Assembly (NCBI GenBank): GCA_023374025.1
Contig: SIJG01000006.1
Span: 1,503,814-1,567,813 of the forward strand
DNA from: Heterodera schachtii
Taxonomy: Eukaryota > Nematoda > Chromadorea > Rhabditida > Heteroderidae
Direction of reading: 5' to 3'
DNA: 64,000 nt
Shown: in pieces, positions 10,901 to 23,126 of the stretch
Layout of the letters: each line of letters begins with the position of its first letter
Numbering within the stretch: position 1 is the first letter of the stretch
The notes under the pieces: model-generated
What the model saw: the letters and a program-made list of their open reading frames with translations, nothing else
Told to the model about the DNA's origin: nothing
The model's database searches: none
Made by a program: the position numbers and the translations under genes

Positions 10901-13900
10901 TCTCTCCGGCGTCGTCCAATTGGTCGTCGTCGGCTGTTGCTTTTCGTCCACCGAATTTTGCGTCACCGTCGCCGCCCTTTCCAAAGGTTTGAACAAAGCG
11001 ACGGACGAATCGACGACGGCGAAAGATTCGTTCAGCGGCGAATTGGAGGGCGGAAGAGCGCCTTAAAGGGAAAACGAAAACAAAGTGAAAGGAAACGAAA
11101 CGACCAGCGGAAATTACCATCGCCATGGGTAAGCATTTGGAGAGAAGCCGATTTACGAGTTTCATCGACAAGACGATGCTTAAAAGGCAAACAAAAGAAG
11201 TTGAAGGAGAAGCAATTCGACTGATTGGAGGAGAGTCATTAGTATTAATTTGTTACTTTTTAAGGGGACAAATTTAAAAGCAATGATTAAAAAGCAGAAA
11301 TCAAGTTCAAACGGTTAGATGAGGTGCCAATTCCATTCAAATATCCTTTTGGGGTGCTGTTTTTATCGGCACTTTTGCAAGGTTATGCGTTAGTTTGCCA
11401 AATGGGCGTGGTTTTGGTCCGCTTCGTCCCCTTTTTCCCATCCCATTTCCTCTCTCTCTCCCCCGCCCCCTCCGTTAGTCCGTCCTTCTCAACCTGTTCG
11501 ACCCTCCGTCTGCTTCGGCTGTGCTGCTGCTGCTTCTCATTGCGTTTGTTTTCCACCCGCCGTGTGCCGCTGCTCGCCTCCGAGGCGGGTCTCTCCTCTC
11601 CGAATGGCATTTGCTGCTGTTGCTGCACTGTCTGTGGCTGTGGCGGCGGTGTCCCTCTGCTGCTGCCCCCTCCGCCGTTGGCCACACTTCCGGCGGCACT
11701 GTTGGCGCCGTCCAAAGGTCGGTCCAACAGCCGCAGGCGCAACGTCGACGACGCGTTGGCACCCGCGGAGGAAGCGAAGTCGGCGCCTGCGCCCGCCTGG
11801 GAGTGTTGGCTGGTGGTGGTGGTGGCACCACGCGAGCCGGGCGGAAGCGAAGTGTTGCTTTGAATTAGGCGCAATTTGTCCGCCAATTTCTGTGCTTTTG
11901 GTTAGCGTATTAATTAAGGAGAAGGAAAGAGCAGTCAATTAGCAGTTAAATGTCCGAATAAAATTTGTTAGGAAAAGACAAAACAAATTAACAGAGCGCA
12001 CTTTTGGGGTTAATTGTTGCGAATGAATGGGTCACAACAACAACAGAAGCAATGGACAATGAATGAATGGCATTTCCCATAGATTCCCATTTAATTTCGT
12101 ACGGGCATCACATGCAAATTTGAATTTTTTAGGAAATTTGGTTTTTCCAATTTCGTAATTTTTTACAAAGTTGGGTTTGTAAATTTTCAAAATTATAGAT
12201 ATTTTTAGCGAAAATCTGTCAAAAAGTTCATGAAATCGGCTAAAAATCGTAAATTTAGTCATTTTTTGAAAAATCGGTTTATGACTAAAAATGGGGAATT
12301 GGAACTCGGAGTCGGCACCCACCAATGGCATTTTACGGCCCCCTCCCTTTTTGTGTTCATCTCCCGCCCCGGCTCACCTTCCTGAAGCTGGCCTTGTACA
12401 CACTTTCTCCGCTGATCAGTCCGCCTTCGCGTGCCGAGTCCGAGTCGGACACGTTCAGCAACATTTGTCCGCTGGCGGACTCGAGCTCCCGCGAACGGCC
12501 CGCAATGAAATAAGTGCGGATTCCCTGGTGGGGCGCGGCCTTGGAGAAACCCGAAAGTTAGAAGAAAACATTTGCTAATTAAACCTCCTCCAAAATGTAT
12601 TGGCCATCCAAAAAGTTGGCGGTCGCCTCACTGACGTGGACACGCCCCGCAACGCCGGTCGACTCCATCTTCAAAAGCGAACCGTCCCTAATTGCTTCCC
12701 ATTGCTTTACCTCATTAGCGAATGTCACATCGTTGGAGAACACGTCGAATTTGAACCGTTTGGTGCCGACCATTCCGCACATCACTTTGCCCGTGTGAAT
12801 GCCCACCCGCATGTTCACGTCCTGGCCCCGGTCCAAGTCGAACTGGCGAATTGCGATGATCATCGCCAGACCCATCTCCACGCAGTTGGCCGCGTGGTTG
12901 GGAATCGGCTCGGGACAGCCGGCAACACAGTAATAACAATCACCTGACAATGAGCGGGAAATGGGAACTAATTGACCAATTAATGACTAATTGCTTCCAT
13001 TTTATTACAAATCAATTAAGTAATTGAGCAGTTAATAGTGGGCTAATTGCTTACCCAATGTGCTGATTTTCTCCAAATTGCATCTGCCGCACAAATAATC
13101 GAAGCGCCCGAACAGATCATTCAGTAAATTTACCAGCTCATCAGCTGATTTGTTTGACGACATTTTCGTAAATCCCTTAAGGGTAAAGGAGAAATAAAAA
13201 TGGGAAAATTCGGAAAAAAAAGACAGAAATCGACGATCACTTGAATATCAGCAAAAAGGATGGACACATTGTTCATCAGATTCATTGTGAACGGGCGGAA
13301 TTTGCGCACATTTGGCACCCCTAAAGGGACAATTTGCCAATGAGAGAAACGGGACGAACGAACGACTGACAAATAATGGCCCAAATCGTCCCAAAGTATG
13401 GATTGTATATGAAGTAAATTGTGTTACCTTTTTTCTCTTTTAAAACATCAACGACTGTTCCATCCCTGGTTTTTTTGGCTTTTGGACTTATTCTTAAGAC
13501 ACTTCCCCTAGAGGCCTCCCTCCTCTATGTCATGTGTCCACCGCCCTATTACTCGTAAGTGTCCCCTTTCATCCGCCCCCTCCCTGTGTCCCGTCCAAAA
13601 AACGAACCCCCCGAGGACAGTCGCCCGTTCGGCCCCATCAGTCCCGCGGTGGACTCGGCGCCTTGGCTGGAACGGCAATTTGAGTGCGACTCGAAAGAGG
13701 CGGACGGACGGCGCAATTCACTCGTCTCTTTCAGCAGTTCATCGGCAACCTTTGGAGAAAGCAATGGCCATTCAATGAAGAAAAAAGAAAGGGAAATGAA
13801 GGGCATTTAAATATTTGCCATAAATTAATGAATGGTCCGGCAATTAAAAGTGAACGCCCACAAAACGCACTTTCTTTGGCATCACCGACTGGATCATGTG

Positions 13901-15655
13901 GTCCTTGAACTGCGTCTCCAGCTCCAAGTCCTTTCTGGCCAACAACGACTGGCCGACCTTCAGAAAGGTTTTCCGCTGCCGCACTTGGGTCAGAATGTAC
14001 AAATGAATGCCGAGCAAATGGACACAGAAATGGAGCGCCGCTTTTGTGCCGGGACGGAGAAGGGCGGTGAGAGAGGAAGACGGACTTTGGGGGGAACTGA
14101 GCAATTCGAAGAGCAGCGAATCTGTGGGGGAAAAGTGGGGGGAATGAACCGAAAATATGGGAAAAACCCATCCAAAACCCAAAAAAAAAGAAACAAAACA
14201 ACTCACAAATTGCACAAATGAGAATGCAAAGGTACAGAGGCAGGGGAATGACGGTGTAAACGAGAAGGACAACCTGAACGACATGAACAGTCAATCAAAT
14301 CGAGAATTATTTGGGCCTGGGAAATATTTAATTTTGCAAATTGCAATAAGGACGAGCTGTCACACACCGTGTCAAGACATTTGCGTCTATGTCAAAAATC
14401 AGATTAAAACAGTTTTTTTTGAAGCCCTGATAGCCTAAATAGCATTAAAATTTAGAAAACACAATCTTCTAGTTTAATAGGAGCATTAATTCTGCTTTTT
14501 GAATAGTTTCTGAATTTTCCACAATTTATTAACTATCAAATTATCAGACATAATCACTTTCTATCACTTAAATTGTGAATGTTTAGGCTATTAGGGAATG
14601 AAAAAGATTAGGCGCGAATGAGGGGTAACCGTCACAAAGTCAAAGGCAATGAAAAGGGTGGTCAGTCACTTGGATGGACGTCGCCATGCTGGCCAACGGT
14701 CCCATGAACGGATCGGTGCTGGAAAAGATGAGAAGTGTTGTCAGACAGAGCAGAAAAGTGCACAAAAAAGCTGAAAAGGTAACCAAGAGTTAAATATAAA
14801 GCGAAATTCGAACCCAAAACAAATATAAAGCGAAATTCGAACCCAAAACAAGGTAAAAGCGTTGGTAATGGACAGAAGCGGTGAACCAAAGCATCAGAGA
14901 ACAGAGCAGGGAGAGAAAGCCGACGGCAAGCTGAAGAAGGAGAGAAAGCATAAGGAAATGAGAGGGGGGGGGGGGAATAGACGGATAACGGGGGACGGGG
15001 GGGGGGGAACAATGCCTAATTACAATGCCAAAATTTAACCAAAAAAAGAACCCCGGAACGTACACCGACATAAATTCCCTTATTTTTCGAAAATCACACA
15101 AATCGTCACAAAATTTTGCTTTTCGTTAAACGGACCTTCTAAAAAAGGTTATGGGGAAGGGATAAAAAAGAAAACAATTAACAATTAATTGTCCCGTCTT
15201 TTTTGGGTTTGGCCCCGGGGAAAAAACCGCCGCCGTAAATTCCACCGACCCAATGGTGACCGGCAGCTTGGTCGAACAGCCACAAGAAACACAGCCAACT
15301 CAGACAGGAGATCAAAATGTAGACGAGGCCGGAACGGAAGCGATCTCTGAGCAGTGAGAAGGAGCACTTCCAATATTGAGTCTCCAAAGAGGGCGAAGCG
15401 AACTGCGCAAGGGAAAAGCATTTAAAGGTACGAAAAAGGCAATGCCAAAAATGAGGGAGTGCCAATCGACGCCTTTTGTTCACCTGGGGATTCCACCAGC
15501 GGGCGGACGCCCTCTGAAAATTATGTGGGGTCAAATGAATGTCAAATTTGTCGGTGCATTGACCTCAAAGAGCGGAATTCGCCGGGGACTGGACGAATGA
15601 GCCCTGGCCTTAATTAGGGGTTTAATTTGTGTGCCACCATTGCCTCGTCCGGCAT
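7937..15655 (-). CDS. acy-1: Membrane adenylyl cyclase, AC9/ACY-1 type
   Basis: Class III adenylyl cyclase of the AC9 group, making cAMP from ATP at the plasma membrane. The N-terminal exons read LFERASARWWNPQ and ETQYW like human AC9. The first six-helix block (15.5-13.9 kb) ends with TFLKVGQSLLARKDLELE. C1 (13.4-12.4 kb) has SILFADIQGFTKMSSNKSA, GDCYYCVAGCPEP and RFKFDVFSNDV. A Gln/Ser-rich C1b linker (11.9-10.2 kb) and the second six-helix block (10.2-9.2 kb) follow. C2 exons are 8920-9111, 8740-8874, 8555-8693, 8387-8446, 8295-8332, 8207-8248, 8081-8146 and 7937-8029, all in phase, with DQADWLLTNIIPQH, YMAASGLNPERRR, LYYDIWGDTVNIASRM and YDFEYRDRI. Two oddities: a GC donor (CAG|GCGAGT) next to 9182, and an apparent one-base frameshift near 9219 in TM12. 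The start at 15655 (MPDEAMARA) is provisional, and some exon ends around TM1-3 are unresolved. Confidence 0.92.
14792..14849. repeat. Perfect 29-bp tandem duplication
   Basis: Two identical adjacent 29-bp copies (14792-14820 and 14821-14849), starting AAATATAAAGCGAAATTCGA, lie in an intron of the adenylyl cyclase gene between the exons for TM2 and TM3. Perfect identity suggests recent slippage or duplication. Confidence 0.9.
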
Positions 15656-16886
15656 CCCCTCACATGGTCCGCCAAAGTGTTGTGCCCGGCGGGCCCTCCG
15701 CTCGACCCGTTGGCCACCGCTTGGCCTTGGCCCTCCTCCTCGTCCTTCGTCCGTCCCTTTTGCTGGTGCCTTTCCCCATTTTCGAGCATTGCCTCGTCCC
15801 CGCTGTGCGTTTTCATTTTCTCCTCATTTTGCACCACAAATTTTGCTCCTTCTTCTCCCCTACATTTTTCCTTTTGCATTTTTTGTTGTCATAGAGGGAA
15901 AAAGTGATCATAATAGGGAGGGAAATGAACAAAAATAAAAATAAAAACAGACAAATAAAAAATGTTAAAGCCAAAAATTGGAAAGAGAGAAAGCCAACAA
16001 TCGGTTAAAAACAAAATAAAATTTGGTCGCTAATGATGACCGAAAGAAAACCCAATGCATTGGGAGGCCAAACGAAGCGAAAGAGAAAGGAAATAACGGA
16101 AGGAATGTTGACAGGGAAAGGCGTCGCCACGGCCATTCCCTCGTGGCCGCCGCTCCTCTCACTTTCTCGGTGGGCCGCTGTTATGAAGAGAGGTTGGAAA
16201 GCCGAGGAAGAAAAGCCCAGAAACGAAGAACTCTTCACTCTGTTGGCTGGCAGACAATTGTGCCGTTGGGAAGCCAAGGATTGGCACAGGGCGAAAAAAG
16301 AGAAAGGAAAGAATAGGAGGGATAATAAAGAGGAGATGAACGAAGAGGGGGGACAAAGCGAAGGGAATAAAAAATAGTTAGCGGAAGGGGGGGGGGGGAA
16401 GGGAAGCATGGGGGGAGAAGCACCCCCGGGCAGTGTACAAATTCAACCAATTCCATTCACTCCTCCGGGCGAGGGCCAGGTTTAAAACAACAGAAAATTG
16501 GAGGGGACAGCAGCAGGAAGACAAAACAAAAAGACACACTGCCAATGCGACATCCATTCGAATTTCATTTCATTTAAACGCTCCCTTTTCCATTCCCACG
16601 ACGACACACCGCCGCGAAAGGTAAAGAGAAAGGGTTGAATACATAAAATACTCAGCGGTAACAAATTGCAGCAGCAACTAACTGACAACCAATTGTTGAC
16701 CAAATTCCAATTTAGAAATTATTGTAATTTGGTAGAAAAGGCGGATAATAAAACAAATAACAACAATGGAAAGAATGCGAATGATTTCACCATCCATCAA
16801 ATATCCATTTCTTCAATTTCTTTTTTGTTTTTGCTTTCCATTTCATTCCAATGCATCACCATTCGTAGTATGCCTTAAAAATTCAC
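15656..16886. other. Region upstream of the adenylyl cyclase gene
   Basis: This 1.2-kb interval separates the provisional cyclase start from the UTP15 stop. It may hold cyclase 5' exons and the promoter. Overlapping ORFs on both strands at 15.6-16.4 kb show no conserved motif. A G12 run occurs near 16388. Confidence 0.4.
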
Positions 16887-19119
16887 TTACGACAATGGTA
16901 AATGTGAAACTTTCAACATTTCACTCAATTTCCATATTTTTAATTTTTTAATTGTTTGCAAAAACGCACCAATTGTCTCGCAGAGCATTTCCTGCAATTG
17001 CACTTCACTTCTGAGCTGTGCTTCCAACAGTTTAATGTTAGCACGAATATCTTTTTGGAGCGCTTTTCCAGCGTAAGTGTCTAAACGCAGCAAAACAATT
17101 GGAGTAAAGGCACAATTTGTGTATAATTGCAACAATTATTCACCAATTGCGACGGTTGCCACGTCGTAGAGAATGTCAAAGTACGAAGCGACGAACAAAT
17201 TGTGCCGGAGGAAGAGGAACAACCCCCGAAGTTCCTGCTTGTCGTGGTCAGCCAGTGCCTGGCCAAGGCGATTCCGAATGCGAATTTGGCCAAACGTCGC
17301 CACAACGAGATCAGGCGAAGCCAGGGGATTTCTCATCATTTTGCCGACCAATTCTCTAAACGACCCTTGGCGAAGCAGGCGATCGTAAGCGCCTAAGCTC
17401 AACTAAAAACAAAAGACATAAGCGGGGGGTAAATAAAATTCAGAGGTATCGAATAATGACCTTGTCCAATTGTTGTTCGGTCAATTCCAATGGCACATTT
17501 TCCGTGCCCAATATTCGGTCTTCGTGCACTATTTCCGTGTGCATCTGAAATTGTTTGTTTGTTGGTTTGTCTTTGATTTGTTAGCAATTCCCAATTGGTT
17601 TGTCCACCTTGGCCTCTGCTTCTTCCCGCTCCTGTTTTGCTTCCGTTTGTCCACCCATTGTCAATTTGTGTGTCAAAACCCTTCACGTGTTTCGACTTTT
17701 TCCTTTTAATGCTCTGCGGTTGGTGTCCGCTGACCATTTCTTTGCTTTTTTGTGCTTCCCTTCGATACAATGCCAATTTGTTCGGCATTCCGAATGCCAA
17801 AAATTGGTCGTTGTCCGAGCTGATCGAAAGCGACAGCACAGGCCATTCAAGCCGTATCGAGTGGACTACGTCATATTTGCCGTCGTCGTCCAGTCGGACG
17901 ACGTTCACACGCCGATCGATGCCACCGGTGAGCAGACAGTCGCCGCCACTGGCCAAACAGAGCGAAGTGACCTTAAGGGAGGGAAACGCAGTTGCAATGA
18001 GTCAAATTCATTCTTTTCCACCATTTTGTTGTGTTTTTCGATGTTCGCCAACAGTTTGCCCGTGTTAAGGTCCCACAGTTTGACTTGCGTCCCACCGGCG
18101 GATGCCAAAATTTGGTCATTCCGAATGTACAAAATGCGCTCCACCGGTGCGCCGTGGTCCAATTGTTTTATGGGCACTGTTGGTTCGGTGCGAATGTCCC
18201 ACACTTTCACTGTGTGATCATAGGACCCTTAAAGCGGCTTGTTTGATCGGCCAACCAATCAAAAAAGCAGCACTTGCCTGTGATCAGAATGTGTTCCGAC
18301 TCGGCCGATGCGACCCCCGTCCGAATTGCGTCTGTGTGCGCGTTACACTCCCACAACGGCACGGCATTGGGCGCGGATGCGGCTAGGTCGAACAGTTTTG
18401 TTGTTCCGTCGTCTGCCATCGAAAACACTTTTCTTCCATTCGCATCGTAACAGAACGCATTGACGGCACAGTGATGGGCCCGGAAAGTGCGGATGGCATT
18501 CCGTGCCCAATGCCTTTTCTGCGACTCGGACTGAGTGTCGAAGAACATCAGTTCACCCGCATGAGTTGTCACTCCTTTGAATTGAAAATGAAAGAGAGGG
18601 AAGAAATCGTGGAAATGGACAAATACCCAGCAGTGAGCCATCTTTCCGAAATTTGGCCGAATTTGTCCGTTCTTTGAACCGCGAGTAAATCGCTTTGGGT
18701 TCGCATTTCAAAGGGTCAAAAGTCGTCATCTGACAATGAGATCAACATCATTTGCTTTACAGTTACAAATTAATAACAAAACAAGGGTCAAAGTCGCTGC
18801 ACCTCTTTGCCACTCGTTGAGGCCAAAAGAGGGGGCGACAGAGGGGAGAAGTCGCAGCTGCTCACATGGCCTTGCAGCTCAAACACAGCCGACTCCTAAA
18901 ACAAAGGGACTCGACTGAATATGAATACCATTCCCAGCATTAAAAATGAAATATTTCCTCACAATTTTCCCCCTTTTTAACTCATTAACAGCATAAATGA
19001 CCCACCGCCATTCCCATCCAATATCGCTCTGCTTCCGAACATCCGAACTGTGCCGAATCATCGTCCTCTATCCGTACAATCGGTTTGTAATGGGTCCGAA
19101 TTCTCTTCGATGAAATCAT
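16887..19119 (-). CDS. UTP15: U3 snoRNA-associated protein 15 (UTP15), SSU processome
   Basis: WD40 protein of the t-UTP/UtpA subcomplex that acts on nascent pre-rRNA in the nucleolus. Translation from ATG 19119 (MISSKRIRTHYKPIVRIEDD) matches the human YKPVAIQTYP start and is followed by SEAERYW (human DTLYW). Later exons give CDFSPLSPPLLASTSGKE, YSRFKERTNSAKFRKDGSLL, WD40 blades ending FDTQ, KLFDL, KVWDIR and KLWDL, and LTGGIDRRVNVVRLD. The C-terminal helical UTP15 domain reads LSLGAYDRLLRQGSF and DILYDVATVAIG, then DTYAGKALQKDI. The frame ends at 16887. DDX10, another small-subunit assembly factor, ends only 139 bp upstream on the same strand. The start is inferred, since no good trans-splice acceptor lies just before it. 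Confidence 0.9.
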
Positions 19120-19258
19120 CGCCCATTAATTGTCATTTGTTTTTGTAAACAGAAAGAAAACAAAGAAAATGTAATATTGTTTTTTTTGTGCGGTCAACGA
19201 AAGTTATTAATAAAAATTAATAATAAACAAATAACTTTTATTATTTAGCATTTAAAAT

Positions 19259-22117
19259 TCAACAACAAATTGCGTCCCCCTTCTTCTGCTGCTGTTCCGT
19301 GTCCTCTTCTTCGTCGCTTTCTCTCTCATTTTCGAATCGCTTTCGCTTCCCAACAACGCCCATTCGTTTGATCATTTTCCTAGCCATCATTGTCTTCGAA
19401 ATTGGTTTCTTTGAAGAAATTCTCGACAAAATTTCTTCCTGAAAATCCTCGTTTTCCCATGACTATAAATCAGCGAAATGCTTACCTTCACATCGACCTC
19501 AGTGATGGAATTGAACACGTCCCTTCGCGACACCTTCAGAAATGGTTCTTCCTCCTCCATTTCGTTTTGGCATTGAATATCAAATGGATTTTTTCCGCCG
19601 CTTCCGCTCGGATTGCCAAGCAAAATTTCTTCAGTTTTGGTTGCCATTTCTGGCGAAGTTTCCTTCTCAAATTCGACAGATTTTCTTGTCATAATTCCTT
19701 TTTTTCTGAGAAATCTGATCCGAGGCGTAACTACCAACCCATAAGACCTGGAAAATGTATGGTATTTAACATTTAATATTAATTTGTCCAAGAAATGTGT
19801 AATTCGACAAAGGAAAACAACCTGGAAAGTGCATCGAAATCAATGCTTTGCACATCAAACACTTCCTAGAATTAATAAAAGTGCTGCTGTGCATTTAATT
19901 GGGATATAACAAAAAGTAAAAACTTTTAAAATAAATAAAACGAAAACTTATAACTTTTAAGTATTCATGAAATTGCGCTTACCTTCAATTCCGAAAAATA
20001 GAGAGCTTTTGCATAAGCGATTAAACTCTTAAAAACAAAATGTCATTTTTGTTTTAAATATAAGTAAATGTCAACCACCTGCTGAGCAAATTGCTTCACC
20101 GATGGGAAAGGAACCATCAAATTGGTGATTTTATTACGAACATCAAACACTTTGTTGGAGTCGACTCTGAAATTAACCAAGGTAAAAATGGAGAAAAAAG
20201 ACAACAAAAATCTATTTAAAGAGAACTCACGTCACTTTTGTGACGGGGACATTCCTTTGCCTGAGCAAAGCAACAAAAGGTTCTTGGGACGGCGTAAGCA
20301 TAAGCATCGCTTCTCCTTTTCGGTTCATCCGTGCCGTTCTCCCAACTCTAAAAATTTATTCCACAAAATCCACCTCATAGGAGAAAAAAACACCATAAAA
20401 GGGTGATTACCTGTGAATGTAATCGTCGACCGTGGAAGGACAGTCCATCTGCAGCACCCAATCCATCCCCCGGAAGTCCAAGCCGCGGCTGGCCACGTCC
20501 GTGCACACCATCGCCGCACCACCGTCGACAGCGTTGAACTTGTTAAAGCGTTCAATGCGTTTGCTCTGTTTCAGATCGCCCCAAAGGCCGGTGAAGTAAA
20601 GGCCGGGCCGCAAATGAGTGAATGTTTCAGTGATGAAACGAGCCTTAAAAAGGAAAAGCACTTAAAAACTAAATCAAAAGAATTCGGATGGGATGGTTCA
20701 TCACCTGCTTACAGCAAGTGACAAAAACCAATGTTTTCTTCGTCCGATTGTTCTTCAGAAATGACCTGAAAGGATTAAAGAGGAGATTAACTAACAATAA
20801 GTTTAGACGGATATTATCGAAATAACAAAGGCTACCAAAGCATGTTCAGTTTTTCTTCTTCCGTGCACACGAAATAATTCTGCAAAAAGGATGGATTGAA
20901 AATAAAAAACAACATTTCAGAATTTCAGTGTTTGGTCCGCTTCACCTGCACCAATTGATCGGGCGTCGCACTGTCGGAGTGTTCGTGGGCCGCCACGAAG
21001 ACGGGGTCACGAAGCGAAACTCGGACCAAATCCTCCGTCCGTCGCGTTTGGGTGGCCGAGAACAACAGCGTTTGGCGTTCTTTCGGCAAATTTTCAATGA
21101 TGGCGTCAATCGGAAATAAAAATCAGAATTAGGATATTAATGTTCGCTGATCAGCGACTTATAATTCAGTCACCTGATGTCTAAATCCCATGTCCAAAAT
21201 TCGGTCAGCCTCGTCGATCACCAACATTTGCAGCTGATCACAACTGAAATGTTCATTCTCGTCCATGTGTTGTAAAAGACGGCCGGGCGTACAGATGATA
21301 ATGTTGACGGAAGACAATCGCTGCTTTTCAAAGTCGACGTCAGTGCCGAAAATGGGATGATTTGATAATGGAGGGAGAGAGAGGGGAGAAATGTAATTAT
21401 GGCAACAAATAAAGGGAGGAATGTAAATTATGGCAACAAATAAAGGGAGGAATGTAAATTATGGCAACAAATAACCCTCCCTCTCTTTGCATTTTAATGG
21501 TATTTGCACATTCAGAATTTGTAATTCGTTTAAAACATACCGCCAATTAGAAGAGCAACCGAAAATTCGTGATATTTGCCGACATTGTTCAACACTTTGT
21601 AAATTTGGTAGGCCAATTCCCGCGTTGGAGTGATGATCAAAGCACCAACACCGTCCATTTTGGTCCACCGATTTCGCCAGAGGCATTCGAGAAGCTAAAA
21701 ATAAATTAGCGACACGAAATATTTGCTGGACAAACTGGCAAAATAAGCGCGAGCGTTTTCCCACTGCCCGTTTTTGCGCCACCGACGACATCCTTCCCAA
21801 GAATGGAATGGCTAACAATTAAAATTAATTCATTGGGCATGGGTTCGAATTTTGGTAGATTACCCGAGACTAAGCCTTTGGATGTCTGTGGGTTTTGTGA
21901 AATTGGCATCCTCAAGGCCTTTCATCGTATTCTGAGAAAGAGGGAACGCACTGAACGAATCATCCGGGGAAACGGTGTGCTAAACATTTGTTACATGAGA
22001 ACACAAATAATGGTTTAAGTTTACCGGGTCAAATTTTTTGTACAGTTTGACCACTCCATCAATATCATCCAATGTTTGTCTATTTTTGGACAATTTATGG
22101 TTTTTCTCTGTGGTCAT
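19259..22117 (-). CDS. DDX10: DEAD-box RNA helicase DDX10/Dbp4
   Basis: Nucleolar RNA helicase needed for U14 release and 18S rRNA maturation. From ATG 22117 the exons show the Q region ([19 protein letters not shown] then [10 protein letters not shown]), motif I AKTGSGKT, Ia PTRELA, Ib [44 protein letters not shown] and VI HRVGRTAR. Downstream come the DDX10-specific helical segment [16 protein letters not shown] and an acidic region with [15 protein letters not shown], which matches the human DADFLKVKRHNVFG block. The protein then ends after a short Lys/Arg/Glu tail (stop 19259-19261), so the C-terminus is much shorter than in humans. One intron carries a 31-bp tandem repeat. UTP15 follows after 139 bp, with an AATAAA between them. 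Confidence 0.93.
21391..21476. repeat. 30/31-bp tandem repeat in a DDX10 intron
   Basis: Three near-identical copies of a unit beginning ATGTAAATTATGGCAACAAA lie head to tail between the exons that encode motifs Ia and Ib. Confidence 0.9.
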
Positions 22118-22546
22118 TTCAATGAAATTCAATCTAAAAATAGAAAAATTTGACTAAAAAAAATTACAAAGATATATTTAGATATGTATGTATATATCTT
22201 CGAGATCAATCATTTGGATAATTATTTAATTATGCTCTCGTTCTTCACTGTCGTTAAAAAAACTGCTGAAATTCAATTAAATTTTTTGTAATTTGATTGC
22301 AATAACTGATTCAATATTCATTTCTGAGTAATTTAATAACATAAAGTACAGAGCCACTTATTCTTTTGTGCTTTTTAATTTGTCAGAACGATCAAATGAA
22401 ACATTTAGTTCATGCATTTTTAATGAATAATCAAATTACGTAGCCAAATTTATCTCCAATTCTGGCGAATGAATTGCGTATGAACTCTCCCCTTACTCCG
22501 CCCCCATAGAACCGGGTAATTTTGGGATAAAAGTGTTTCTAGTCCA
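22118..22546. other. Intergenic region with putative DDX10 5' leader
   Basis: This is the 429 bp between the divergent DDX10 start and the small secreted-protein ORF. It is AT-rich. A run ending TTTTTAG sits about 18 bp before the DDX10 ATG on the minus strand; it could be a cis or trans splice acceptor. I see nothing else. Confidence 0.4.
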
Positions 22547-22837
22547 ATGGCAAACTCATTTTCCATGTTCTTCCGTTTCTTCTCCACCGTCTTTTTAAAT
22601 CTGTTATTATTCGCAGCCCTAACTCCAAAAATGGTTTCGCTGCCCTTCTCCACCGATACAAATGGCAACTTTAATTTTGGGATGATTAGAATAGATGACA
22701 AAATGGAGAATTCTGCAGCAGGTGTTAGGGGTTTCCATGGAGTAATTTATTTTGGAGTTTCCAGTCATTCCTATGTCACGTTTACTGCGTCATCCACGAC
22801 AACTCGCATGGATTGTATCCGAATCGGCAAAATTTGA
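22547..22837 (+). CDS. Putative small secreted protein
   Basis: A single-exon ORF of 96 residues. The N-terminal 31 residues look like a signal peptide: a short polar start, then FFRFFSTVFLNLLLFAALTP with a plausible cleavage after MVS. The mature part (about 65 residues) is rich in Gly, Ser, Thr and aromatic residues, includes GFHGVIYFGVSSHSYVTF, has a single Cys near the end (MDCIRIGKI), and has no second membrane segment. An AATAAA occurs about 100 bp after the stop. I recognise no family. It stands alone on the plus strand between two minus-strand housekeeping genes. Small secreted orphans are typical of nematodes, but calling this an effector would be speculation. It could still be a chance ORF. 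Confidence 0.5.
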   Translation: MANSFSMFFRFFSTVFLNLLLFAALTPKMVSLPFSTDTNGNFNFGMIRIDDKMENSAAGVRGFHGVIYFGVSSHSYVTFTASSTTTRMDCIRIGKI

Positions 22838-23126
22838 GAGCAAAGCCATGCATCAAATTAATGTAATCGTAAAGTACGGACAAACGACAGTAAAACATTT
22901 ACCCTTTTAGGCATATCGTGATTTGTTTGGCGATGAATAAAAACACCAATTTAAAGAAATAAATGAATGAAATAATGCAACTTTTATGACGTTTTGAAAA
23001 AAGCATTGTAATTTTCAAATTATTTTAATAAGGTCAAAAAAATTGGAATTTATACTTTTCACATCCGCTTCTCACATTTTAATCTTATTTTATCTTGCGG
23101 ATATTAGCATTTTGTCGTCATGGAAT

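Noticed and set aside
10150..11900. Opposite-strand ORFs at 9.2-11.9 kb
   Set aside because: They mirror the GC-rich C1b linker and membrane exons of the cyclase and lack independent motifs.
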